59,745 bases of DNA from JACZWZ01 sp036478235. Lineage in GTDB: Bacteria > Actinomycetota > Acidimicrobiia > Spongiisociales > UBA11373. The stretch is from contig JAZGDZ010000095.1 in the NCBI GenBank assembly GCA_036478235.1, forward strand, positions 1-59,745. Reading direction: 5' to 3'. Position 1 is the stretch's first letter; every line of letters begins with the position of its first letter. A model generated the notes under the pieces. It worked only from the letters and a program-made list of their open reading frames with translations. It made no database searches and had not been told where the DNA came from. Position numbers and translations under genes: made by a program. Of the stretch, positions 25,777 through 34,570 are shown in pieces.

Positions 25777-25819
25777 TATTAGAGGTATTGGCCTAACTCC
25801 TAACTCCTAACTCCTAACC
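25777..25819. repeat. heptamer array upstream of nadE (interrupted by the IS)
   Basis: TATTAGAGGTATTGG followed by four tandem CCTAACT/C units (25792-25819). The matching TTAGG-type left arm continues on the far side of the IS (24339-24360). In the uninterrupted state this would be an inverted heptamer hairpin like the one before uvrC. It ends 8 nt before the nadE ATG. Confidence 0.8.
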
Positions 25820-25827
25820 TCTTTTTC

Positions 25828-27525
25828 ATGGACTTCCTTCGCGTCGCCGGCGCCCAGATCAACCTCACCGTCGGCGACATCGACGGCAACACCGGCAAGA
25901 TCCTCGATGCCATCCGATGGGCCGAGGAGTGCCAGGCCGATGTCGTGCTCTTTCCCGAACTGGCGATCCCCGGCTATCCGCCCGAGGACCTGGTCCTCAG
26001 GGAGGCCTTCATACGTGACAACATCTCCGCTCTCCACGATCTGGCATTGCACTCCGGAGAGACGGCCGCGGTCGTGGGATTCGTCGACCGAGGCGCCGGA
26101 GGGCGGGACGACGCCGGGCACTCCAGGGTCCACAACGCGGCAGCCCTCATCGCCGGCGGCGGCTTGCGCGGGGTTTACCACAAGGGTCTACTCCCCAATT
26201 ACGGGGTTTTCGACGAGGATCGGTACTTCGTCGCCGGGCAGGCGCCTTCGGCGATCTGGGGGTTGAACGGGGTCGCCGCTGGTGTCTCGGTGTGTGAGGA
26301 CATCTGGGTGCCCGACGGTCCGCCGGCGGATCAGGCGGCAGCCGGCGCCGAGATACTGCTCAACATCAACGGCTCTCCATACCACCGTGGCAAGGGGACC
26401 GAGCGAGAGGCGCTGCTGGCGACGCGGGCTCGTCAGGCCGGGCTGCCGCTGGTCTATCTCAACCTCGTCGGGGGCCAGGACGAGCTGGTGTTCGACGGAC
26501 AGAGCATGGTCTTCGATGGGTCGGGGGATCTGATGTACCGGGCGGCTCAGTTCGAAGAGGAGCTGTTCTGGGTGGACGTGCCGCTTCCCGATTCCGACTC
26601 CGCCGAGCCGACGATGACGCGGGTGACGAACGGTGATCTACTCGACGGCGATCCCGAGCCGCCTCCGCCTCCGCACGAGCCGTTGGCGGAGTCCGAGGAG
26701 GTCTACCGGGCGCTTTGCCTCGGCCTGGAGGACTACGTGCGCAAGACCGGGTTCAACGGGGTGGTGATCGGTCTGTCGGGGGGGATCGATTCGGCGCTCA
26801 CAGCGGCGATCGCGGCGGATGCTCTTGGTCCGGATTCGGTGCGAGGGGTGACGATGCCGAGCCGCTACAGCAGCGAGGGATCGGTGAACGACTCCCGTAC
26901 CCTCGCGGCGAATCTGGGAATCACCTTCGATGAGATCTCCATCGAGCCTCCCTTCTCAGGATTCCTCGAGGCGCTGGGAGCTTCTTTCGAGCTGGCCGAT
27001 GTGGATGTCGCCGAGCAGAATCTCCAGGCACGGGTGCGGGGGGCACTCCTCATGGCGTTGTCGAACAAGTTCGGGGGGATCGTCGTCGCCACCGGAAACA
27101 AGTCGGAAATGAGCGTCGGCTATGCCACGCTCTACGGCGACATGGTCGGTGGGTACGCCGTGCTCAAGGACGTATCCAAGACGCTCGTTTACGAGCTGGC
27201 CACCTGGCGCAACCGCGATGGCGAGGTCATCCCACTGGAAATCATCGACAAGCCTCCCTCGGCCGAGTTGAAGCCTGATCAGAGGGACACCGATTCCCTG
27301 CCCCCATACTCGGTACTGGATCCGATCCTGGAGCGCTATGTAGAGGACGATGCGTCGATCGACGCGATCGTGAAGGAGGGGTTCGACCGAAGCGTGGTCG
27401 AGAAGGTGGCCCGGATGGTCGATCGCAACGAGTACAAGCGGCGCCAGGCGGCGCCGGGTGTCAAGATCACCACCAAGAGCCTGGACCGCGACCGCCGCCT
27501 TCCCATCGTCAACGGGTACGAATAG
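25828..27525 (+). CDS. nadE: glutamine-dependent NAD+ synthetase
   Basis: 565 aa, two domains. The N-terminal nitrilase-type glutaminase has its triad (Glu in FPELAIPGYPPEDL, Lys in YHKGLLPNYGVFDE, Cys156 in SVCEDIW). The C-terminal synthetase has the PP-loop SGGIDSAL at about 316-323 and GNKSEMSVGY. Makes NAD+ from nicotinate adenine dinucleotide, ATP and glutamine. The ATG has only CTCTTTTTC upstream and no ribosome site; upstream control may have been altered by the IS insertion. Confidence 0.96.
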   Translation: MDFLRVAGAQINLTVGDIDGNTGKILDAIRWAEECQADVVLFPELAIPGYPPEDLVLREAFIRDNISALHDLALHSGETAAVVGFVDRGAGGRDDAGHSRVHNAAALIAGGGLRGVYHKGLLPNYGVFDEDRYFVAGQAPSAIWGLNGVAAGVSVCEDIWVPDGPPADQAAAGAEILLNINGSPYHRGKGTEREALLATRARQAGLPLVYLNLVGGQDELVFDGQSMVFDGSGDLMYRAAQFEEELFWVDVPLPDSDSAEPTMTRVTNGDLLDGDPEPPPPPHEPLAESEEVYRALCLGLEDYVRKTGFNGVVIGLSGGIDSALTAAIAADALGPDSVRGVTMPSRYSSEGSVNDSRTLAANLGITFDEISIEPPFSGFLEALGASFELADVDVAEQNLQARVRGALLMALSNKFGGIVVATGNKSEMSVGYATLYGDMVGGYAVLKDVSKTLVYELATWRNRDGEVIPLEIIDKPPSAELKPDQRDTDSLPPYSVLDPILERYVEDDASIDAIVKEGFDRSVVEKVARMVDRNEYKRRQAAPGVKITTKSLDRDRRLPIVNGYE

Positions 27526-27749
27526 CCGTTGGTCGTTGGGCCGACCGACGAACGAAGCGGGGACGGCCCCGACGGGGTTGGGGGCCCGCATCGGGGAGGA
27601 GGGCCGACCGTTTCCTTCTCGAGCCAGTTCGAGCTCTACTCATTCTCGAACTGCCTCTCAGTGGTGCCTCGCCAAGGCTCGGCGCCCTGTGCTACGCCTG
27701 TTCTGGATCGGCCTTGCCGGTCCAGAAGTCGGCCCGGGCAGGGGCACGG
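27526..27749. other. intergenic space nadE to tRNA-Leu
   Basis: No gene seen. Contains a perfect 8-bp stem-loop AGTTCGAG/CTCGAACT (27626-27633 and 27645-27652, 11-nt loop) and other short GC inverted repeats. Since nadE runs toward it from the left and the tRNA from the right, some of these may act as terminators, but none has a clear T-run. Confidence 0.4.
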
Positions 27750-27832
27750 TGCCGGGAGAGGGATTCGAACCCACACGGGCTTGCGCCCAACGGATTTTGA
27801 GTCCGTCGCGTCTGCCATTCCGCCACCCCGGC
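27750..27832 (-). tRNA. tRNA-Leu (anticodon CAA)
   Basis: 83 nt on the minus strand. Acceptor GCCGGGG pairs with TCCCGGC (one G-T), the T-loop is GTTCGAATC, and the long variable arm GGGCGCAAGCCC is typical of leucine tRNA. The anticodon loop CTCAAAA gives CAA at 27797-27799, reading UUG. The 3' CCA is not encoded (A followed by CCG). Confidence 0.95.
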
Positions 27833-27878
27833 GCAGTCCGATGATAAGGCGCCCCTGTGGGCATGGCATCCTGCTGCC

Positions 27879-28160
27879 ATGGGACGTCTGGAGCGGCGCA
27901 TCTTCAAACTCAACGACGAGGTCGCCCGGCTCGGGGACGAGTTGCATAGGGGGCTCGCCGAACTCGATGTCCACCGGCATCTGGCCGACGACGCCGCCCG
28001 AGATGCTGCCGTCTCCGAGTCTCCGCTGGACCGCGAGGACGAGCGCGAGACCGGCAGCGACGTGGCCCGCTTCGAGCGACTGGTCGAACATCTCCGGCGC
28101 AGGATCGCGACGACCGAAGACAAGCGCGACCGGCTTCTGCAGAGACTCGGCGGACCCTGA
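27879..28160 (+). CDS. small coiled-coil-like protein, 93 aa
   Basis: Highly charged, predicted almost wholly helical with heptad-like leucine spacing (LNDEVARLGDELHRGLAEL; VARFERLVEHLRRRI). No membrane segment or named domain. It begins 46 bp after the tRNA and ends 24 bp before polA in the same direction, so it may be co-transcribed with polA. No clear ribosome site; function unknown. Confidence 0.6.
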   Translation: MGRLERRIFKLNDEVARLGDELHRGLAELDVHRHLADDAARDAAVSESPLDREDERETGSDVARFERLVEHLRRRIATTEDKRDRLLQRLGGP

Positions 28161-28184
28161 CACCCGACACCTAATCTCCCAGGT

Positions 28185-30812
28185 ATGCCGAAGCTGGCGC
28201 TGCTCGACGGGCATTCCCTCGCCTATCGGGCTTTCTACGCCCTCCCCAGTGACCTGTCCACGCCGTCAGGCCAAGTGACCAACGCCGTGTTCGGCTTCAC
28301 TTCGATGGCGATCAAGCTGCTGGGCGAGGAGCGCCCCGACGGTGTGGCAGTGGCCTGGGACACACCGGCCAAGACCTTCCGCAGCGACCGGTTCCCGGAG
28401 TACAAGGCCCAACGTGAGGCGGCGCCGGATCTCTTCAGAAGCCAACTGCCTCTGATCCGGGAAGTCGCCGAGGTGCTCGGCTTCCCCCAGTTCGAGGCCC
28501 CCGGCTTCGAGGCCGACGACGTAATCGCCACGATCGCCGCGGCGGCGGCGAACGCCGGGTGGGAAGTCCTGATCGTCACGGGGGACCGCGACTCGTTCCA
28601 GCTGATCGGCGGTCCGGTCCGGGTCTATTACACACGCCGCGGGATCAGCGACGTCGTGGTGGCCGACGCCGAATATGTGCAGGACCGTTACGGGATCTCT
28701 CCGGCCCAGTATCCGGACTACTCCGCCCTCCGTGGTGATTCGTCGGACAACCTGCCGGGTGTCCCCGGGGTAGGGGAGAAGACGGCGACGAAGCTGGTCG
28801 CCGGCTACGGCGGGCTGGAAGGTATCTACGAACACCTCGAAGAGCAGACCCCCAAGCTGCGAGAGAGCCTGGAGGCCTGGCGAGAACAGGTCTTCTTGAA
28901 TCGCGAGCTGTCCGTGCTGCTCACCGATGTCGACATCGAGTTCGACGTCGAGGGCCTCCGGCTCGAGCCCCGGGATCCCCAGGAAGTGCGGCGGGTCTTC
29001 GACGGGCTCGCCTTTCAGTCCCTCTGGACGCGGCTCCAGGAGGTGGGGGGCGTCGCCGAGCCTGTCCTCGAAGAGATGCTTGAGATCGAGGTCACGACTG
29101 CGACCGGCGCCGGCGACCTGGCATTCCTGAAGAAGGCCGAGCTCACGGCCCTTGAACCGGTGTGGGAGGACGACGACATCGTCGGGGTGGCGGTTTCGAC
29201 AGGGGAAGACGCCAGGTTCGTGCCGTGGTCTGCGACCGGGCTCCTGGCCTCGCTGCTTGAAGATCCGACCCTGCCGAAGGCCCTCCACGACGCCAAGCCG
29301 GTGGTGCGAGCTGCACTCGAGGCAGATCTCGATCTGGCCGCTCTGGGATTCGACACCGCGCTCGCCTCGTACGTCATCAGGCCGGCGGGGGGGTCGCAGT
29401 CGCTCTCCGATCTCACCGCGACCGTCCTCGGCATCGACATCGAGCCCGTCGTCGAGGGCGAAGGATCAAAGGCGCAGGGAATGCTGGACTTCGAGGCGAC
29501 CGGCCCCGATCTGGAGGCTGCAGGGCGGAGGGCGGCAGCCGTAGCGCGCCTCGTCGAGCCTCTCCGTCAGCAGATGGAGGCCCGAGGGGGCACGGCACTC
29601 TTCGAGGAGGTCGAGCTGCCCCTGGTCGGCGTATTGGCGCGAATGGAGGACGCCGGGATCGAGGTCGACGTCGAGTATCTCGAGGAGCTGGGCGAGAGTC
29701 TGCGTGATCGCCTGGCGACGCTGGAGAAGGCGATCTATCGGGAGGCAGGCGATCCGTTCAACATCAACTCGACCCTCCAACTTCGCGAAGTGCTCTTCGA
29801 TCGGCTCGGCCTACCCATCCTGAAGAAGACGCCCAAGGGTCAGCCCTCGACCGACGCTTCGGTCCTACAGAAGCTGGCCGACGAGCATCCAATAGTCGAG
29901 CACCTCCTGTCGTTCCGGGAGCTGGAGAAGCTGCGCAGCACCTACGTCGACGGCCTGCTTCCGCTGGTGGCCGAGGACGGCCGCATCCACTGCGTGTTCA
30001 ATCAGCGAGGCGCAGCCACTGGGCGAATCTCGTCCGAACGGCCCAACATGCAGAACATCCCGGTGCGGTCCGAGGAGGGACGGACCATCCGGCGCGCCTT
30101 CGTCGCGGGTAAAGGGCGCAGGTTCGTAGTGGCCGATTACAGCCAGATCGAGCTTCGAATCCTGGGGCACCTGAGTGGTGATGCGGCTCTTCTTGAGGCC
30201 TTCCGGTCGGGCGACGACATCCACACGGCGACGGCAGCCCGCGTCTTCGGTGTCGACCCGGAGAATGTCGACCCGGACATGCGGCGTCGGGCCAAGGTGA
30301 TCAATTTTGGGCTCCTGTACGGCATGGAGGCCTACGGGCTGGCCCAGCGGCTGGAGATATCCCGGGAGGAGGCGCAGGAGCACATGGATGCCTACTTCGG
30401 CCAGTTCCCCGGCGTCAGCGACTTCATGAGCGGCATCGTGACTGCGGCCAGGAACAACGGGTTCACCGAGACGATCCTGGGCCGGCGCCGGTATCTGCCG
30501 GAACTGACCTCGGAGAACTTCAGGGAGCGGCAGTCCGGGGAACGGATGGCGCTCAACGCTCCGATCCAGGGCTCGGCCGCCGATATCATCAAGAAGGCGA
30601 TGATCGAGTTGGACTCCCGCCTGGAGATGACCGCGGACGGGAGCCGAATGCTCCTTCAGGTTCACGATGAGCTGGTCCTGGAGGCGCCAAAATCAGCAGT
30701 GGAGGAGACCGTGGACCTGGTTCGAGAGGTCATGGAGGGGGTGGTCGAGCTCTCGGTGCCGCTCGTAGTGGACATCGCAGTAGGGACCTCGCTGGGGGAC
30801 ACCAAGGCCTGA
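28185..30812 (+). CDS. polA: DNA polymerase I
   Basis: 875 aa. The 5'-3' exonuclease comes first (LLDGHSLAYRAFYA, VTGDRDSFQL, GVPGVGEKTA), then a 3'-5' exonuclease-like domain without the D-x-E metal motif, then the family A polymerase with motif A VVADYSQIELRILG, motif B RRRAKVINFGLLYG and motif C LQVHDELVLE. It therefore removes RNA primers and fills gaps but should lack proofreading, as in many actinobacterial Pol I enzymes. Heads the repair block that continues with uvrB, uvrA and uvrC. Confidence 0.97.
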   Translation: MPKLALLDGHSLAYRAFYALPSDLSTPSGQVTNAVFGFTSMAIKLLGEERPDGVAVAWDTPAKTFRSDRFPEYKAQREAAPDLFRSQLPLIREVAEVLGFPQFEAPGFEADDVIATIAAAAANAGWEVLIVTGDRDSFQLIGGPVRVYYTRRGISDVVVADAEYVQDRYGISPAQYPDYSALRGDSSDNLPGVPGVGEKTATKLVAGYGGLEGIYEHLEEQTPKLRESLEAWREQVFLNRELSVLLTDVDIEFDVEGLRLEPRDPQEVRRVFDGLAFQSLWTRLQEVGGVAEPVLEEMLEIEVTTATGAGDLAFLKKAELTALEPVWEDDDIVGVAVSTGEDARFVPWSATGLLASLLEDPTLPKALHDAKPVVRAALEADLDLAALGFDTALASYVIRPAGGSQSLSDLTATVLGIDIEPVVEGEGSKAQGMLDFEATGPDLEAAGRRAAAVARLVEPLRQQMEARGGTALFEEVELPLVGVLARMEDAGIEVDVEYLEELGESLRDRLATLEKAIYREAGDPFNINSTLQLREVLFDRLGLPILKKTPKGQPSTDASVLQKLADEHPIVEHLLSFRELEKLRSTYVDGLLPLVAEDGRIHCVFNQRGAATGRISSERPNMQNIPVRSEEGRTIRRAFVAGKGRRFVVADYSQIELRILGHLSGDAALLEAFRSGDDIHTATAARVFGVDPENVDPDMRRRAKVINFGLLYGMEAYGLAQRLEISREEAQEHMDAYFGQFPGVSDFMSGIVTAARNNGFTETILGRRRYLPELTSENFRERQSGERMALNAPIQGSAADIIKKAMIELDSRLEMTADGSRMLLQVHDELVLEAPKSAVEETVDLVREVMEGVVELSVPLVVDIAVGTSLGDTKA

Positions 30813-30915
30813 CGTGCCGTGACCCGTCCCCGGGCGTGGTAACCTCGCTTCGCCTCCGGGCCGTTCGCGCTCGGGGATCTTCCATCCGAGGTAATTCCGT
30901 ATCCATGACAAGACC

Positions 30916-32373
30916 GTGAACGCGCCCGACGTCGAGGAGGCGTCCGAGGCGATCGAGGAGGCGACTGCGGTCGCCGTCGAGGAGCCGGGTCCGGCCGAGA
31001 CGGCTGAAGTGGCGCCGGACGCGCCGGAAGATCCGGCATCGTCGGACCCCGAAGAGGGTGAAGGCGCCCAGGTTCCCGAGCTGGTCGTCGCCGACCCCGC
31101 CGCAGCCGTCAAGGCGCTCGGCGATATCCCCGACGACCTGTCCGAGGAGGACTTTGCCGCCGCCGTGGAGATGACGGTCGTGGAGTTCTCCGAGGGAAGC
31201 CTGGTCAAGGGGATCGTGGCGCGGATCGACCCCGACGCCGTCCTGGTGGACATCGGGTACAAGTCCGAGGGTGTCATCCCCATCAAGGAGCTCTCGATCA
31301 GGAACTCCGTGAACCCCTCCGACGTGGTCCAGGAGGGCGAAGAGATCGAGGCCATGGTCCTGACGATGGAGGACCAGGAGGGGAGACTCATCCTCTCCAA
31401 GAAGCGCGCCCAGTACGAGCGTGCCTGGGGTCGGGTCGAGGCAGTCATGAATGCGGGGGGCACCGTCACCGGCCAGGTGATCGAGGTGGTCAAGGGCGGC
31501 CTCATCGTCGACATCGGCTTGCGAGGGTTCCTTCCGGCATCCCTGGTGGAGTTGCGCCGCGTCAGGGACCTTCATCCGTACATCGGTGAGTCGCTCGAGG
31601 CGAAGGTCATCGAGCTCGACAAGAACCGCAACAACGTCGTGCTGAGCAGAAGGGCCTGGCTCGAGGAGGCGCAGGCCGAGCAGCGTCAGGCGTTCCTCGA
31701 CGAACTCGCTCCCGGCGAGATCCGCGAGGGAGTGGTCTCCTCGGTGGTCAACTTCGGGGCATTCGTCGACCTCGGGGGCATGGACGGCCTGGTCCACGTC
31801 TCGGAGCTCTCCTGGCAGCACGTCAGCCATCCATCGGAGATCGTGACGGTCGGGGACAAGGTTCAGGTGAAGGTGCTCGAGGTGGACCTCGAGCGCGAGC
31901 GCATCTCCCTGTCCATTCGCCAGACACGAGATGATCCGTGGCAGTCGTTCAGTAGCGCCCACGGCGTCGGCGACATCGTCGACGGCACGGTGACCAAGAC
32001 CGTCCCGTTCGGGGCGTTCGTGTCGGTGGCCGACGGTGTCGAGGGACTGGTCCACGTGAGCGAGATCGCCATGCATCACGTCGAGAGCCCCGAGTTGGAG
32101 CTTTCCGTCGATCAACCCGTCAAGGTGCGGATCACCGAGGTGGACGGTGACCGTCGCCGCATAAGCCTGTCGATGAAACAGGCGCTGCCCGAGTGGGAGA
32201 ATCGCCAGCAGTGGCAGGACGAACGAGCTGCCGGCAAGGGCCCCAAAAAGAGCCGTCCGGAGTTCACTCGGGAAGACGACGCCGCCGATGATGCCATGCC
32301 GGCGTTCAACGCCGACGCCTCGCTCGAGGCGATCCTCGAAGAGCTCAAGCAGCGGGGGATAGGGCGCAAGTAG
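30916..32373 (+). CDS. rpsA: 30S ribosomal protein S1
   Basis: 485 aa from GTG 30916. An acidic, alanine/glutamate-rich N-terminal extension of about 90 aa precedes four S1 RNA-binding domains; the third and fourth contain the usual FGAFVDLGGMDGLVHVSE and FGAFVSVADGVEGLVHVSE blocks. A charged tail follows. Four domains is the usual actinobacterial form. Lies 103 bp after polA. Confidence 0.95.
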   Translation: MNAPDVEEASEAIEEATAVAVEEPGPAETAEVAPDAPEDPASSDPEEGEGAQVPELVVADPAAAVKALGDIPDDLSEEDFAAAVEMTVVEFSEGSLVKGIVARIDPDAVLVDIGYKSEGVIPIKELSIRNSVNPSDVVQEGEEIEAMVLTMEDQEGRLILSKKRAQYERAWGRVEAVMNAGGTVTGQVIEVVKGGLIVDIGLRGFLPASLVELRRVRDLHPYIGESLEAKVIELDKNRNNVVLSRRAWLEEAQAEQRQAFLDELAPGEIREGVVSSVVNFGAFVDLGGMDGLVHVSELSWQHVSHPSEIVTVGDKVQVKVLEVDLERERISLSIRQTRDDPWQSFSSAHGVGDIVDGTVTKTVPFGAFVSVADGVEGLVHVSEIAMHHVESPELELSVDQPVKVRITEVDGDRRRISLSMKQALPEWENRQQWQDERAAGKGPKKSRPEFTREDDAADDAMPAFNADASLEAILEELKQRGIGRK

Positions 32374-32450
32374 ACGCCTCAAGTTCGGCATTGCCCTTCC
32401 GATGACGTTCCTGTACCGGACGCATCCGGCGCGCCCGGAGGAAGGTGCAG

Positions 32451-33950
32451 ATGACGACCGTCTCCCGCCTGGTGCTGCTCGTCGAAACCGATTCGAGTTT
32501 CCTCGAAGCCGCTCGCGTGCTGTTTGCCGGCTACCGCATACTGACTGCGCGCGATCTCGATGAAGCCTTCGAGGTCGTCCTCGGAGGCAGGGTCGATCTC
32601 GTGCTGTTGGGCCCCACCTTCGCCAGCGACGCAGCAATCGCGGCTGCCGCCGGCCTGGCCGAAGCGGATCCCGTCGTGTCGGTCGTCCTGGCGGCGGACA
32701 TAGTCACCAACCGGCTGCTCAAGTCGGCGCTCCGGGCGAGCTTCTCCGACGTGGTCGATCTCCCGCTTACCGCCCAATCGGCGGCAGAGCTCCTCTCCCT
32801 TCTCCGAACCGACGAGTTGACCGAAGTGAGGGTCATCCTCGAACAGGCCGAGAGCGAGCCCGGGACGGATGCGGTCGAGTCCGTAGAATTCGGCGAGGGG
32901 CCCGCTATCGATCCGACCGAGTCGGTGACCGGCGAAACCGAGGAAGGCCCGCGTACCTCCTTCGAGGCGGAACCGGCCGTCGCCCGCTCCTCGACCCCGA
33001 TGGCGGGACCTTCGGCCGGGCCGCCGGTCGAGCAGGAGCCGGAGCCGAGCGACGCCGCGGCCGAGGCCGAATCCGCAGGAGAGCCGATCGAACCCGAGTT
33101 GGCTCTCGACAGGCTGATCCCCCAACTTCCCGCTCCCGAGGCCGACCGCGGTCCCGGTGAGGCGACGTCGCCCTTCGACAGTCCCAGGCGCGGTGCCGGG
33201 CGGGTCATCGCCGTCATGGCGGGCAAGGGAGGCTCGGGGAAGACGGTCGTGGCGACGAACCTGGCGATCGCCATCGGCCTGCGAGGTGACCCGGAACGGG
33301 TGGCGATCGTGGACGGCGACCTCCAGTTCGGCGACGTCGCCCTGATGCTTCAGGTTGATCCGGTGCGAACGCTCGACGACGTCGCCGGCCGCATCGACGA
33401 GATGAGCGACGCCCGACTCGAGGCCGCGCTGATCAGTCACGAGAGCGGTATCAAGGTTCTGCCGGCCCCGGTGCTGCCCGTCCGCGGAGACGAGATCAAG
33501 TCCAAGGAGTTGGTCGCGATGGTCGAGCGGCTGCGCACGATGTACGACGCCGTCGTCGTCGACACCGGCCCCGTGTTCGACGACGGTCTGGTGTCGGTCC
33601 TCGAGCAGGCGGACGACGTGGTCGCGGTGGTCGACATGGATCTGGCTTCGGTGAAGAACGCCAAGGTGGTCCTCGACGGGCTGCGGGTGGCCGGATTCCC
33701 CATGGAGCGGATCACGATGGTGGTCAACCGCGTCAACTCCAAGGTCCGGCTCGACCTGGTCGAGCTGGAGCGGACGTTGCGCCTGCGGGTCGGCGGATCG
33801 GTGCCCAGCGACAGATTGGTGCCGCAGTCGGTCAATGAGGGGGTCCCGGCGATCCGGCTCAGCCCGCGCTCGCGGGTTGCTCGAGCGTTTCACGCCCTGG
33901 CAGAGACACTGGACCCCGAGGCCCGCAAGGAGCGCCTCGCGGCTGGTTAG
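32451..33950 (+). CDS. CpaE/TadZ-like ATPase with pseudo-receiver domain
   Basis: 499 aa. Residues 1-120 form a receiver-like domain lacking the standard phosphoacceptor (LVLLGPTFAS), followed by a disordered acidic linker of about 110 aa and a MinD/ParA-type ATPase with Walker A GKGGSGKT at about 257-264 and VVVDTGPVFDD. This matches TadZ/CpaE, which places Flp pilus machinery at the cell pole, but no tad genes are near. The ATG at 32451 has a very strong GGAGGAAGG site; the GTG six bases upstream overlaps that site. Confidence 0.88.
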   Translation: MTTVSRLVLLVETDSSFLEAARVLFAGYRILTARDLDEAFEVVLGGRVDLVLLGPTFASDAAIAAAAGLAEADPVVSVVLAADIVTNRLLKSALRASFSDVVDLPLTAQSAAELLSLLRTDELTEVRVILEQAESEPGTDAVESVEFGEGPAIDPTESVTGETEEGPRTSFEAEPAVARSSTPMAGPSAGPPVEQEPEPSDAAAEAESAGEPIEPELALDRLIPQLPAPEADRGPGEATSPFDSPRRGAGRVIAVMAGKGGSGKTVVATNLAIAIGLRGDPERVAIVDGDLQFGDVALMLQVDPVRTLDDVAGRIDEMSDARLEAALISHESGIKVLPAPVLPVRGDEIKSKELVAMVERLRTMYDAVVVDTGPVFDDGLVSVLEQADDVVAVVDMDLASVKNAKVVLDGLRVAGFPMERITMVVNRVNSKVRLDLVELERTLRLRVGGSVPSDRLVPQSVNEGVPAIRLSPRSRVARAFHALAETLDPEARKERLAAG

Positions 33951-33959
33951 CCTGACCGG

Positions 33960-34544
33960 GTGAGTCAGGGTTTCCTGCTGTCCGGCGGAATCGGCGCCGG
34001 GAAGTCGACCGCAGCCGAAGTGTTCCGCGGTCTCGGAGCTGTGGTCCTCTCGGCCGACGAGGTCGCCCGAGCAGTGCTGGCTCCGGGGTCCCCGGAGTCG
34101 GCCGCCGTCATCGAGCGCTGGCCCGAGGCCTCGAGCGACGGTCGGACCGTGGATCGCGCTCGCTTGGGACGGATCGTCTTCTCCGATGGAACCGCTCTCG
34201 TCGAACTCGAGGCGATCACCCATCCGGCGACCAGAACCGCGTTGGCGGCCGAGGTCGATCGCCATAGCGGACGTGTGGTGGTGATCGAGATGCCGATCGT
34301 GCGCGACTGGTTCCCGGGGTGGTCGCAGGTCGTGGTCGACGCTTCCGACGAGGAGCGAGTCGCCCGGGCGGTCGGCAGAGGCAACGTCATGGAGGAGTCT
34401 GATGTGCGGGCGGTCATGGCGCGGCAGCCGAGCCGGTCCGAGTGGCTGCTGGCAGCCGACTATGTGATCGACAACTCCGGCGATCTGGACCGTCTCGAGC
34501 AGCAGTGTCGGCGGGTCTGGCGGCGAGTGACGTCTGAGGCTTGA
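33960..34544 (+). CDS. coaE: dephospho-CoA kinase
   Basis: 194 aa; last step of coenzyme A synthesis. P-loop GGIGAGKST at about 9-17, then LSADEVARAVL and HPATR, with a lid region VARAVGRG. GTG start 10 bp after the CpaE-like gene. Its stop overlaps a possible TTG start of uvrB. The coaE-uvrB pair is widespread in actinobacteria. Confidence 0.92.
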   Translation: MSQGFLLSGGIGAGKSTAAEVFRGLGAVVLSADEVARAVLAPGSPESAAVIERWPEASSDGRTVDRARLGRIVFSDGTALVELEAITHPATRTALAAEVDRHSGRVVVIEMPIVRDWFPGWSQVVVDASDEERVARAVGRGNVMEESDVRAVMARQPSRSEWLLAADYVIDNSGDLDRLEQQCRRVWRRVTSEA

Positions 34545-34570
34545 GCCGGGCACCCGGTATCGTGCCGGCG

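Noticed and set aside
27636..28214. Minus-strand frame containing MADATDSKSVG
   Set aside because: It is a read-through translation of tRNA-Leu(CAA) and its flanks, a common false protein.
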